Below are positions 41,291 through 49,945 of a stretch of 64,000 nt of DNA, piece after piece. The position numbers and the translations under genes are program-made. The DNA lies in the NCBI RefSeq assembly GCF_001423765.1, contig NZ_LMPG01000012.1, positions 218,400 through 282,399 on the forward strand, written 5' to 3'. Origin of the DNA: Sphingomonas sp. Leaf343 (GTDB taxonomy: Bacteria > Pseudomonadota > Alphaproteobacteria > Sphingomonadales > Sphingomonadaceae). The first letter of the stretch is position 1. Each line of letters starts with the position of its first letter. The notes beneath the pieces were generated by a model. It made no database searches. It saw only the letters and a program-made list of their open reading frames with translations, and was not told where the DNA came from.

Positions 41291-41424
41291 CCTCCCCTGC
41301 CTTTGCAGGGGAGGGGGACCGGCGCAGCCGGTGGAGGGGCGGCGTCCGGGCGGTCCGTTCATCCCGCTCCAATGCCCCTCCACCAGCTTCGCTGGTCCCC
41401 CTCCCCTCGCTGCGCGAAGGGAGG
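41291..41424. repeat. Paired inverted REP element (REPIN-like)
   Basis: The left half has a perfect 10-bp hairpin (CCTCCCCTGC, loop CTTT, then GCAGGGGAGG, 41291-41314) and ACCGGC/GCCGGT arms (41318-41332) ending GGAGGGGC. The right half (41374-41424) is the same design inverted: GCCCCTCCACCAGC, GCTGGT, then CCTCCC/GGGAGG arms. Two inverted REP halves around about 35 bases is the REPIN pattern. It may also stop or attenuate transcription before xdhC. Confidence 0.7.
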
Positions 41425-41445
41425 ACTTAGGAAGAAGAAAGAAGA

Positions 41446-42372
41446 ATGGCCGAGAACGACACCGTCATCGCCGCTGCCAAGGCCTGGGCCGGGGAACCGC
41501 TCGCACTCGCCACGGTGGTCAGTACCTGGGGCTCGGCACCGCGCCCACGGGGCAGCCACATGATCGTCCACGCCGATGGCCGGTTCGAGGGCTCCGTGTC
41601 TGGCGGCTGCGTCGAAAGCGACATCCTCCAGACCGCCGCCGAAGTGATTGCCGGCGCACCGTTTCAGGTCAAACGCTACGGCGTCGCCGATGCCGCGGCG
41701 TGGGAGGTCGGCCTGCCCTGCGGCGGCGAGATCGCGGTGATGGTGCAGCCGGTATCCGCCACCGGCTTCGACCCCGAACTGTTCGACCGCATCGCCGAGG
41801 CCCGCGATCAGGGCGATGCGCTGACCGTCACCACCGACCTGTCGACGGGCCATTCCGATCTGCGTCCGGTCGAGACGGGGGAGATGTTCGTCAACCGCTA
41901 CGACCCGCCCCGCCGCCTGCTGATCGTCGGCGCGGTGCAGATCGCGCAGGCGCTCGCGGCGCTCGCCACCACGCTGGGGATCGAGACGATCGTCATCGAT
42001 CCGCGTGGCCGCTTCCTGACGGAAGAACGCTTTCCTGGCGTGACGCTCGACGATCGCTGGCCGGACGAGGCGATCGCGGCGTGGCGGCCCGGTCCCGCCA
42101 CCGCCGTCGTCACGCTGTCGCACGATACCAAGATCGACGATCCGGCGCTGATCGCCGCGCTCGCCACCGATGCCAGCTATGTCGGCGCGCTCGGCAGCCG
42201 GCGCAGTCATGCCGCCCGGCGGGAGCGTCTGGCCGAGGCGGGCGTTGAGCCCTCCGCCATCGACCGCATCGACGCGCCGGTGGGGATCGATATCGGGGCG
42301 ATCGGCCCGTCGGAGATCGCGCTGTCGATCGCCGCGGCTATGGTGGGAGCATTTCGTGATAAGTCCCAATAG
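41446..42372 (+). CDS. XdhC/CoxI-family molybdenum hydroxylase maturation factor
   Basis: XdhC-type chaperones bind the molybdenum cofactor, promote its sulfuration and insert it into the apo large subunit. The 308-residue protein has STWGSAPRPRGSHMIV, the SVSGGCVESDI motif, GLPCGGEIAV, a Rossmann-like C-terminal domain (RLLIVGAVQIAQALA) and GALGSRRSHAARRERL. Position matches PaoD, the PaoABC maturation factor. Start ATG 41446 follows an AAGAAG-rich leader. Confidence 0.9.
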   Translation: MAENDTVIAAAKAWAGEPLALATVVSTWGSAPRPRGSHMIVHADGRFEGSVSGGCVESDILQTAAEVIAGAPFQVKRYGVADAAAWEVGLPCGGEIAVMVQPVSATGFDPELFDRIAEARDQGDALTVTTDLSTGHSDLRPVETGEMFVNRYDPPRRLLIVGAVQIAQALAALATTLGIETIVIDPRGRFLTEERFPGVTLDDRWPDEAIAAWRPGPATAVVTLSHDTKIDDPALIAALATDASYVGALGSRRSHAARRERLAEAGVEPSAIDRIDAPVGIDIGAIGPSEIALSIAAAMVGAFRDKSQ

Positions 42373-43015
42373 GTTGACGGTTGAACATACCGTCCTGATC
42401 CTCCTCGCCGCCGGCCGGTCGCAGCGGTACGGCGATATCGGATCGAAACTGGACGCGGACTTTCTCGGCAAGCCGCTCGGCCTGCATGTCGCGGTGGCGC
42501 TGGAAAGCGTGCCGTTCATGGCCCGCCTCGCGATCATCGATGGCGCGAAGCTGGACTACGGCCCCTACGGGTTCGAGACGATCCACAACGACGACCCGGG
42601 GGAGGGCATGTCCCGCTCCGTCCGGATCGGCGTGCAGCGCGCGCGGGAACTGGGCGCGGACGCGGTGCTGATCGCGCTCGCCGACATGCCGCGCGTCACC
42701 GCCGCGCACATCCTGCGCATGATGGACTCCGCGTCCGGCGAGGACGCCGTCGTCGCCTCCAGCGACGGCAGCGAGACGAAGCCGCCCGCGCTGTTCGGCA
42801 AGGGCCGCTTCGATTACCTGCTGTCGCTGACCGGGGAAAAGGGCGCGGCGGACATGGTCAAGGCGGGTCGCCACGTCGTGACCAATCCCGCCGAGCTGAT
42901 CGACGTCGACACCGCAGACGATCTCGAACGGCTACGTGCGCTGGTCCACGACGCCCGTGCGCATACCATCATCCACGACGCCGCTACTCGTGACGGAGCG
43001 CGTCGATCGGATTGA
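42356..43015 (+). CDS. MocA-like molybdenum cofactor cytidylyltransferase
   Basis: A 219-residue MobA/MocA-type nucleotidyltransferase. LLAAGRSQRYG is the nucleotide-binding loop (the LAAG form favours MocA over MobA's LAGG), DPGEGMSRSVRIG and ALADMPRVTA the Mg/substrate motifs. It would add CMP to the pterin, giving the MCD form of the cofactor that PaoABC-type enzymes use. GTG 42356 has GGGAG six bases upstream and overlaps xdhC by 17 bases. Its 3' end overlaps the convergent permease by 32 bases. Confidence 0.85.
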   Translation: MISPNRLTVEHTVLILLAAGRSQRYGDIGSKLDADFLGKPLGLHVAVALESVPFMARLAIIDGAKLDYGPYGFETIHNDDPGEGMSRSVRIGVQRARELGADAVLIALADMPRVTAAHILRMMDSASGEDAVVASSDGSETKPPALFGKGRFDYLLSLTGEKGAADMVKAGRHVVTNPAELIDVDTADDLERLRALVHDARAHTIIHDAATRDGARRSD

Positions 43016-44189
43016 GCGCAGCGGCGCGGCGGGCGGGGAAGTATCCGAACACGACCCCGATCACGGCGGAGATGGCGAACGCGATCATGTTGATCTGCGG
43101 ATCGAACGTCCACGGCACCTGCATCAGCGGCGACAGCGCCAGGATGACGCCCTGCGCCAGCACCAGCCCGATCACGCCGCCGAGACACGACAGCGCCACC
43201 GCCTCGACCAGGAACTGCAACAGCACCTCCCGCGCGACCGCGCCGATGGCGAGGCGGATGCCGATCTCCCGCGTCCGCTCCGTCACCGACACCAGCATGA
43301 TGTTCATGATGCCGATCCCGCCGACGACCAGCGAGATCGCCGCCACCGCCGCGACGATCCGCGTCAGCAGCGTCGTCGTGCCGGTCAGCGTGTCGCTGAT
43401 CTGCTTGGTGTCGAAGATGTTGAAATCGTCTTCCTTGCCGCCGGTGATGTTGCGGCGTTCGCGCAGCAGGTCGGTGATCCCCGCCTGCACCGTGCTGGTC
43501 TGATACGCCTGATCGACGCCGACCAGCATCAGCCGGATATCCTGCGTCCCCGTAAAGCGCCGCTGCACCGCCTTGATCGGCATGACGACGACATCGTCCT
43601 GATCGCCGAACCCGCCTTGCCCACGCGTATTGAGCGTTCCGATCACCTCGCAGGTGATGTTGCCCAGCCGGAACCGTGCGCCGACCGCGTCCTGCCCGCG
43701 GAACAGGTTCTGGCGGACGGTATTGCCGATCAGGCACACGGCCTTGCCCGCCGCCTCTTCCGCCGGTGTCCAGTATCGCCCGGCGGTCAGCGGCCATGGC
43801 TGCACGGTCAGGAACGCGGAGGTCGTGCCGTTGATCGTCGTCGACCAGTTCGCGCCGTTGTAGATCGCGGTCGCGCTGGAACTCGCCTGCGGGGCGACGG
43901 CGGTGACGCCGGCGATCTGGTTGGCGATCGCCTCGACGTCCGCTTCCTTGAAGTCGGGCGGACGCGGGCCGCCGCCGCCGCGTCCGAAACCCTGACCGGG
44001 GCGCACCTGCAACACGTTGGTGCCGAGCGCGGAGATCGACGCCTGCACCGCCGACGTGGTCGCCTTGCCCAGCGTGACCATCGTCACGACCGCACCGACG
44101 CCGATGACGATGCCCAGGATGGTCAGGAACGACCGCAACAGATGCCGCCGGATCGACCGCAACGCGAGGATGAGCGTGGTGCCGAGCAT
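42984..44189 (-). CDS. MacB-type ABC transporter permease
   Basis: This 401-residue permease has the MacB/FtsX topology: a first membrane helix (about 20-42), a large periplasmic domain (43-275) and three C-terminal helices with the signature VVGGIGIMNIMLVSVTERTREIGIRLAIGA. As part of a tripartite pump it would transmit force to expel periplasmic substrates. Here ATPase and permease are separate proteins, unlike E. coli MacB. ATG 44189 overlaps the ATPase stop (TGATG). Confidence 0.92.
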   Translation of the reverse strand: MLGTTLILALRSIRRHLLRSFLTILGIVIGVGAVVTMVTLGKATTSAVQASISALGTNVLQVRPGQGFGRGGGGPRPPDFKEADVEAIANQIAGVTAVAPQASSSATAIYNGANWSTTINGTTSAFLTVQPWPLTAGRYWTPAEEAAGKAVCLIGNTVRQNLFRGQDAVGARFRLGNITCEVIGTLNTRGQGGFGDQDDVVVMPIKAVQRRFTGTQDIRLMLVGVDQAYQTSTVQAGITDLLRERRNITGGKEDDFNIFDTKQISDTLTGTTTLLTRIVAAVAAISLVVGGIGIMNIMLVSVTERTREIGIRLAIGAVAREVLLQFLVEAVALSCLGGVIGLVLAQGVILALSPLMQVPWTFDPQINMIAFAISAVIGVVFGYFPARRAAALNPIDALRHE

Positions 44190-44947
44190 CAGTCCGCCTC
44201 CACCTTCTCACCCTGCCGATGACGGGACTCGATCCGCTCCACCAGCCCGTCCTTGAAATGGACGACGGTGCGCGCGAACGCCGCCATGTCCGGTTCGTGC
44301 GTGACCATCAACACGGTGATTCCGGCATCGCGGTTCAGCCCGGTCAGCAACTCCATGATCTCCACCGACCGTTCGGAATCGAGATTGCCGGTCGGCTCGT
44401 CCGCCAGCAGCACGTCGGGACTGGTCACGATCGCCCGCGCGATCGCTACGCGCTGTTGCTGACCGCCGGACAGCTCGGCGGGCGTATGGTCCCACCAGTC
44501 CGCCAGCCCGACCTTGTCGAGCGCGGCCATGCCCAGCTCGCGCCGCGCCTTCTTGTCCTCGCCCCGGTACAGCAGCGGCAGCTCGACATTCTCCAGCGCC
44601 GACGTGCGGCTGAGCAGGTTGAAGCCCTGGAACACGAAGCCGAGATATTTCCGCCGCAGCAACGCACGCTGGTCGCGGTCCAGCGTCTCGATATGGTGGC
44701 CGCGGAACATGAACTCCCCGCCCGATGGCACGTCGAGACAGCCGAGGATGTTCATCGTCGTCGACTTGCCCGACCCCGACGGTCCCATCACCGCGACGAA
44801 ATCGCCGCCCGCGATGTCGAGGTCGACGCCCTTCAGCGCCTGGAACATCGTCGCGCCGCTGCCATAGACCTTGGTGACGCCCTTCAGGGAGATCAGGGGC
44901 GCCACCGCTGCGGGAGCGCCGTGTACAGGCTGGGGGTTACTGGCCAC
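44189..44947 (-). CDS. MacB-type ABC transporter ATPase
   Basis: A 252-residue LolD/MacB-family ATPase: Walker A GPSGSGKST, Q-loop GFVFQGFNLL, signature LSGGQQQRVAIARA, Walker B LLADEPTGNLD and switch His in VTHEPD. GTG 44947 is my choice, overlapping the adaptor gene by 11 bases; GTG 44989 would add 14 residues of Ala-rich sequence. It energises the neighbouring permease. Confidence 0.93.
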   Translation of the reverse strand: MASNPQPVHGAPAAVAPLISLKGVTKVYGSGATMFQALKGVDLDIAGGDFVAVMGPSGSGKSTTMNILGCLDVPSGGEFMFRGHHIETLDRDQRALLRRKYLGFVFQGFNLLSRTSALENVELPLLYRGEDKKARRELGMAALDKVGLADWWDHTPAELSGGQQQRVAIARAIVTSPDVLLADEPTGNLDSERSVEIMELLTGLNRDAGITVLMVTHEPDMAAFARTVVHFKDGLVERIESRHRQGEKVEAD

Positions 44948-46322
44948 CGCCGCCGCCCTGCCGCCGCTGGCCGCCGCTGCGCTGTCCACCCGCCGCCGGT
45001 GCGGAACCGTCGCCTGCCGCGAGTTGGCCGGTGATGACTTCCTGCCCCGGCTTCAGATTGCCCGACAGGACTTCGGTGACGGTGCCGTTGGTATCGCCGG
45101 TGGTGATCTGCACCGCCTGCGGCGTACCGTCCGCGCCCTTCACGTACACCGTCTGCTGCGCGCCGCGGCCGAGCTTCGCGGTCCGCTCCGGCCGGTCGCG
45201 GCGGGGCCGGAAGGTCAGCGATCCGGCGATGCCGCCCTGCCCGCCACCGGCACCCGCCGCCGCGGGCTTGAACCGCAGCGCGGCGTTGGGCACCAGCAGC
45301 GCATTGTCCTTCGCCGACGTGGTGATGTCCGCCGTCGCCGTCATGCCCGGCCGCAATATGCCGTCCGGGTTCGCGACCGTCAGGTCGGCGGCATAGCTGA
45401 CCACCTGTCCAGTCGTCGCCGTCGCACCCGTCGTCGATGTCGACGCCGTCGCCGCACTGACGGTCAGGTTCGATCCCAGATCAACGCGGGTGATGATCGC
45501 CGGAAAGGTGCGGCCGGGAAACGCATCGACGGTGAAGTTCGCCTTCTGGCCCAGTTCCACCTCGCCCACGTCCGCCTCGTCGATCGCGACCTCCAGCTTC
45601 ATCTTGGTCAGATCCTCGGCAATCACGAACAGCGTGGGCGTGTTGAACGACGCCGCGACGGTCTGACCGGGATCGACCTGTCGCGCCAGCACCACGCCCG
45701 ATACGGGGCTGCGGATGATCGCGCGCGACCGCTGCGTCTGCGACTGCGCCAGCTGCGCGCGGGCGGCGGCGACGTTCGCCTGCGCCGTCCTGAGCGCGGC
45801 GACCGCGCGCTGCGCGTTGGCGCGACCGGTCTGGAGCTCGGCGGCGGACGGCACACGCCCGTTCGACAGCTTGTACACCTCCTCGAGCCGGCGAAGCTGC
45901 GCATTCGCCTCCGCGACGGTCGCCTGCGCCTGCGCGACGCCGGCCTGATTGGCGGCGAGCTGGGCCTGACCGGCGCGGATCTGGTCGTCGATCTGCTCGG
46001 GATCGATCAACGCCAGCGCCTGCCCCGCCGACACGCGGTCGTTGACGTCGACCACGACGCGCGTGACGAGGCCCGACAGTTGCGACCCGACCGTCACCTG
46101 ATTGGTCGGCGCCAGCTTGCCCGTCGCCGATACGCTGACCGTCAGATCGCCGCGCGATACCGGCGCGGTCGAGTAATTGACCGCTTCCGACCCGCCGAAG
46201 CATTTCGACAGCAACAGCCCGAGCAGCACCACGCCGATCGCGACGAACACCCATTTCACATAGCGCCGCCATGCCGGCACGGGCTTCACGCCCAGGAATT
46301 CGTCGGTGTTCGGGTCGGCCAT
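44937..46322 (-). CDS. MacA-like periplasmic adaptor (HlyD family)
   Basis: The 461-residue membrane-fusion protein has an N-terminal anchor (residues 24-41), the lipoyl-like halves around GKLAPTNQVTVGSQLSG and IRSPVSGVVLARQV, a long Ala/Gln-rich coiled-coil hairpin (about 110-185), beta-barrel regions, and a Gly/Gln-rich tail (RSGGQRRQGGGGGQ). It links the ABC permease to the NodT-type outer membrane channel. ATG 46322 overlaps the NodT stop (TGATG). Confidence 0.92.
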   Translation of the reverse strand: MADPNTDEFLGVKPVPAWRRYVKWVFVAIGVVLLGLLLSKCFGGSEAVNYSTAPVSRGDLTVSVSATGKLAPTNQVTVGSQLSGLVTRVVVDVNDRVSAGQALALIDPEQIDDQIRAGQAQLAANQAGVAQAQATVAEANAQLRRLEEVYKLSNGRVPSAAELQTGRANAQRAVAALRTAQANVAAARAQLAQSQTQRSRAIIRSPVSGVVLARQVDPGQTVAASFNTPTLFVIAEDLTKMKLEVAIDEADVGEVELGQKANFTVDAFPGRTFPAIITRVDLGSNLTVSAATASTSTTGATATTGQVVSYAADLTVANPDGILRPGMTATADITTSAKDNALLVPNAALRFKPAAAGAGGGQGGIAGSLTFRPRRDRPERTAKLGRGAQQTVYVKGADGTPQAVQITTGDTNGTVTEVLSGNLKPGQEVITGQLAAGDGSAPAAGGQRSGGQRRQGGGGGQ

Positions 46323-47797
46323 CAGCGGGTTTCCGTCACGTTAGTGGCCCGGACGGTGTCGACGTCCGGTATCGTATTCGCGTCCCAGCCGCCGCCGAGC
46401 GCGACGTAGAGCGCGACCAGCGCCGTCGCGGCATCGGACCGCGCCTGCGTCAGGCCATTGCGGGCGGACAGCAACGCCGCCTCCTGCTGGTTGAGCGTGG
46501 TGAAATCGGTCAGGCCGGATCGGTACTGGCTGCGGCTGAGGATCGCGGAATTGTTGGCCGCGTCCAGCGCGATGGCGAACTCCCGCTCGCGCGCCTGCGC
46601 CGTGGTCAGCGCGACGATCGCGGTTTCGACATCCTCCAGCGCGAGCAGGACGGTGCCCTTGTACGACGCCAGCGCCGCCTCCGCGATCGCCTCCTGCCCG
46701 CGCACCTGACTGCGCAGCCTGCCGCCGTTGAAGATCGCCTGCGTCAGCCCCGCGAACAGTCCGCCGGTGATCGCGTCGCCGATATTGCCGATCGAGGTCG
46801 CATTGGTGTTGATGTTGCCGGTGATCGCCAGCGCCGGATAGAGCCGCGCCTTGGCCACCCCGATCTGCGCCGTCGCCGCCGCCAGCGCCCGCTCCGCCGA
46901 TCGCACGTCGGGCCGCTGGCGCAGCGTGTCGGCAGGGATGCCGATGCCGACCGACGCGGGACCGGCCGGGATCGGCTTCGCCGCGACGAGTTCGCCCTTC
47001 AGCGCGCCGGGGGCCTGCCCGGTCAGAACGCCCAGCCGCGAGACGGCGGCGTTATACTGCTGTTCCAGCGACGGGATCGTCGCGGCGGTCTGCGCCCGCT
47101 GTACCCGCGCCTGTTCGCTGTCGAGCGACGAGACGAGGCCGGCCTGCACGCGGAACCCGGCGATCTCCAGATTGTCGTCCTGCAACGTCAGCGACGCGCG
47201 GGCATTCGCAATCTGCGCCTGAAACGCGCGCGCCAGCACGTAATTGCGCGCCGTCTCGCTCTGCACCGTCTGGATCACGCCGGCATAATCGTACCCGGCG
47301 GACTCGTACTGCGCCCGCGTCGCCTCGACGGTGCGGCGCAGTTCGCCGAAGATACCGACCTGCCAGCTCGCCGACAGCCCCACCGAGAAGTTGTTGGTGC
47401 CGCCGCCGCCGGTGTCCACCACCGTCCCGTCCGGCAGCGTGAACGACCGCCCGCCGCCGCGCAGATTCTCGTTGCGCTGATATCCGGTGGATCCGGACAC
47501 CGTCGGCAACAGACTGCCCCGGCTCTGCACCAGCGACTCCCGCGCCTGACGCAGCCGGGCGATCGCCTGTGCGACATCGGTGTTGTTGGCGGCTGCCTGC
47601 TCGACCAGCCGGCCGAGCACCGGATCGTCGAACCGGTTCCACCACCGCGTCAGATCCTCGCGCGTCGGCGCACCCGGCACCGAATACGCCTCCGGCACGC
47701 CGAGTTCAGCAGCGGTCCGAGGACGATAGTCGGGACCGACGCTGCACGCGCCAAGCGTCGCGGCGGCGGACAACAGGATGACGCGGGCACGGACCAT
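46322..47797 (-). CDS. NodT-family outer membrane efflux lipoprotein
   Basis: A TolC-like channel of 491 residues with a lipoprotein signal (VILLSAAATLGAC) and the family start SVGPDYRPR. Two repeats of the TolC fold can be traced, with NNTDVAQAIARLRQARESL and later GIPADTLRQRPDVRSAERAL, the signature of the NodT family. It is the first gene of the four-gene efflux operon. Substrate unknown; macrolides, peptides or siderophores are typical of such pumps. Confidence 0.92.
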   Translation of the reverse strand: MVRARVILLSAAATLGACSVGPDYRPRTAAELGVPEAYSVPGAPTREDLTRWWNRFDDPVLGRLVEQAAANNTDVAQAIARLRQARESLVQSRGSLLPTVSGSTGYQRNENLRGGGRSFTLPDGTVVDTGGGGTNNFSVGLSASWQVGIFGELRRTVEATRAQYESAGYDYAGVIQTVQSETARNYVLARAFQAQIANARASLTLQDDNLEIAGFRVQAGLVSSLDSEQARVQRAQTAATIPSLEQQYNAAVSRLGVLTGQAPGALKGELVAAKPIPAGPASVGIGIPADTLRQRPDVRSAERALAAATAQIGVAKARLYPALAITGNINTNATSIGNIGDAITGGLFAGLTQAIFNGGRLRSQVRGQEAIAEAALASYKGTVLLALEDVETAIVALTTAQAREREFAIALDAANNSAILSRSQYRSGLTDFTTLNQQEAALLSARNGLTQARSDAATALVALYVALGGGWDANTIPDVDTVRATNVTETR

Positions 47798-47890
47798 GCA
47801 CGATGGATGGCGGGACGGCGGCGGAGCGTCCAGCGCTTTTGTGTCGCAGTTTGTCGCGGGACTCCCCTGCTCCCGCTCCGATCCGTCCCC

Positions 47891-49912
47891 CTACTCCAGC
47901 TCCAGGATCACCTGATCCACCGACAGACTCTCGCCCGCCTTCGCCTCCACCGTCTTCACCACGCCCGCTTTTCCGGCGCGCAGAATGTTCTCCATCTTCA
48001 TCGCCTCGACCACCGCCAGCGGCTGACCCGCCTCGACGCGGTCGCCCTCGGCGACGTCGAGCCGCACCAGCAACCCGGGCATCGGCGCGAGCAGAAAGCG
48101 CGACAGGTCCGGCGGCACCTTTTCGATCAGATGTTCGGCATAGGCCGCGATCCGTGCCGGCAGCACGCGCGCGACATGGCTCGCGCCGCGCGTCGACAGG
48201 CGGAAACCGCTGCGCACCGGCTCCAGCTTCACCGTCAGCGGCACCTCGTCGACCTCGACCTCCACGATCCGGTCGCCCGGCGTATATTCCATCGCCAGAT
48301 CGATCGGCTTGCCGTCCACGACGATTCCGTCGGTCGATACCGCGACCAGATGGTCGACCCCGTCGATCCGCACCGTCCAGTCGGCGGGCGGGCGCAGCGT
48401 GCGGCCGAGTTGGCCGTCGATCCGCCGCGCGCGATCCGCCTGCGCTGTCGCCCCGAACGCCGCCACCGCCGCCAGCGTCCTCAGCAATTCCGCCGAAGCG
48501 GGGGCACCGTGGAAGCCGTCCGGATATTCCTCCGCGATGAACCCCGTCGTGATCGCGCCCGAGCGGAAGCGCGGATGCTGCATCAGCGCCGACAGGAAAT
48601 CGAGGTTCGTCCCCGGCCCCTCGATCTCGAACGCGTCCAGCGCCGCGACCTGCGTATCGATCGCCTCCTCGCGCGTCGGGGCCCAGGTGATGAGCTTGGC
48701 GATCATCGGGTCGTAGAACATGCTGACCTCGCCACCCTCGACCACGCCGTCGTCGACGCGGACGTAGGGCGTGCGGTCATCACCCTGTCCGGACGAATAG
48801 GGCGCGGCGGACGACTCCGGCGGCGCATAGCGCACCAGCCGCCCGATGCTCGGCAGGAACCCGCGATACGGGTCCTCGGCGTACACGCGGTTCTCGATCG
48901 CCCAGCCGTCCAGCCGCACGTCGTCCTGCCCGAACCCCAGCGGCTCGCCCGCCGCGACACGGATCATCTGTTCGACCAGATCCAGCCCGGTGATCGCCTC
49001 CGTCACCGGATGCTCGACCTGCAGCCGTGTGTTCATTTCGAGGAAGTAGAAACCCTGCCCCGTCGTATCCGCACCCGACACGATCAGCTCGACCGTGCCC
49101 GCCGAATAATAACCGACCGCCCGCGCCAGCGCGACCGCCTGCTCGCCCATCGCGCGGCGCATGTCGGGCGTGACGAAGGGCGACGGCGCTTCCTCGACCA
49201 CCTTCTGGTGCCGCCGCTGGATCGAGCATTCGCGCTCGCCGAGATAGACGATGTTGCCATGCTGGTCGCCCAGCACCTGTATTTCGATATGCCGCGGCGA
49301 TTCGATGAACTTCTCGATGAACACGCGGTCGTCGCCGAAACTCGCCAGCCCCTCGCGCTTGGTCGGCTCGAACCCCTCGCGCACGTCCTGCTCGCCATAC
49401 GCCAGCCGCATGCCCTTGCCGCCGCCGCCGGCAGACGCCTTCATCATCGCCGGATAGCCGATGTCGGATGCGATCCGCACCGCCTCGTCCGTGTCCGCGA
49501 TTTCGCCAAGGAAGCCCGGCACGACATTGACGCCCGCCGCCTTGGCCAGTTTCTTGGACTCGATCTTGTCGCCCATCGCGGCGATCGCATTCGGCGGCGG
49601 CCCGACGAACGCGATCCCCGCCTCCGCGCACGCCCGCGCGAAACTCTCCCGCTCGCTCAGGAAGCCGTAGCCGGGGTGGATGCAGTCGGCGCCAGTCTCC
49701 TTCGCCGCCAGCAGGATCAGCTCCGCCTTCAGATAGCTCTCCGCCGCCGGTGCCGGCCCCAGCCGCACGGATTCGTCCGCGAGCAGGACATGCGGGCTGC
49801 GCGCATCCGCATCGGAATAGACCGCGACGGTGGCGATCCCCATGCGCTTGGCGGTCCGCATGACGCGACACGCGATTTCGCCGCGATTGGCGACCAGGAT
49901 TTTCTTGAACAT
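47891..49912 (-). CDS. pccA: Propionyl/acetyl-CoA carboxylase alpha subunit (biotin carboxylase + BCCP)
   Basis: PccA carboxylates biotin and, with PccB, converts propionyl-CoA to D-methylmalonyl-CoA. The 673 residues hold the biotin carboxylase domain (1-450; KILVANRGEIACRV, ATP loop ASAGGGGKGM, EMNTRLQVEHPVTE), a linker domain typical of PccA, and the biotinyl domain with EAMKMEN (Lys639). Association with mutase and epimerase genes favours propionyl-CoA over acetyl-CoA. A 12-bp hairpin covering its ribosome site lies between it and bioB. Confidence 0.95.
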   Translation of the reverse strand: MFKKILVANRGEIACRVMRTAKRMGIATVAVYSDADARSPHVLLADESVRLGPAPAAESYLKAELILLAAKETGADCIHPGYGFLSERESFARACAEAGIAFVGPPPNAIAAMGDKIESKKLAKAAGVNVVPGFLGEIADTDEAVRIASDIGYPAMMKASAGGGGKGMRLAYGEQDVREGFEPTKREGLASFGDDRVFIEKFIESPRHIEIQVLGDQHGNIVYLGERECSIQRRHQKVVEEAPSPFVTPDMRRAMGEQAVALARAVGYYSAGTVELIVSGADTTGQGFYFLEMNTRLQVEHPVTEAITGLDLVEQMIRVAAGEPLGFGQDDVRLDGWAIENRVYAEDPYRGFLPSIGRLVRYAPPESSAAPYSSGQGDDRTPYVRVDDGVVEGGEVSMFYDPMIAKLITWAPTREEAIDTQVAALDAFEIEGPGTNLDFLSALMQHPRFRSGAITTGFIAEEYPDGFHGAPASAELLRTLAAVAAFGATAQADRARRIDGQLGRTLRPPADWTVRIDGVDHLVAVSTDGIVVDGKPIDLAMEYTPGDRIVEVEVDEVPLTVKLEPVRSGFRLSTRGASHVARVLPARIAAYAEHLIEKVPPDLSRFLLAPMPGLLVRLDVAEGDRVEAGQPLAVVEAMKMENILRAGKAGVVKTVEAKAGESLSVDQVILELE

Positions 49913-49918
49913 CCTCTT

Positions 49919-49945
49919 CTCCCCTCCCGCCCGGCGGGAGGGGAG
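49919..49945 (-). promoter_or_regulatory. Hairpin between bioB and pccA overlapping the pccA ribosome site
   Basis: CTCCCCTCCCGC (49919-49930) pairs perfectly with GCGGGAGGGGAG (49934-49945) around a 3-nt loop. On the transcript the 3' arm ends in GGGGAG, 7 bases before the pccA ATG and the best ribosome-site candidate. The structure could throttle pccA translation; it may equally be a REP-type repeat. Confidence 0.5.

Noticed and set aside
41284..41445. A CRISPR-like array in the repeat-rich gap before xdhC
   Set aside because: There are only two halves, inverted, without regular spacers; the pattern fits a REP doublet.
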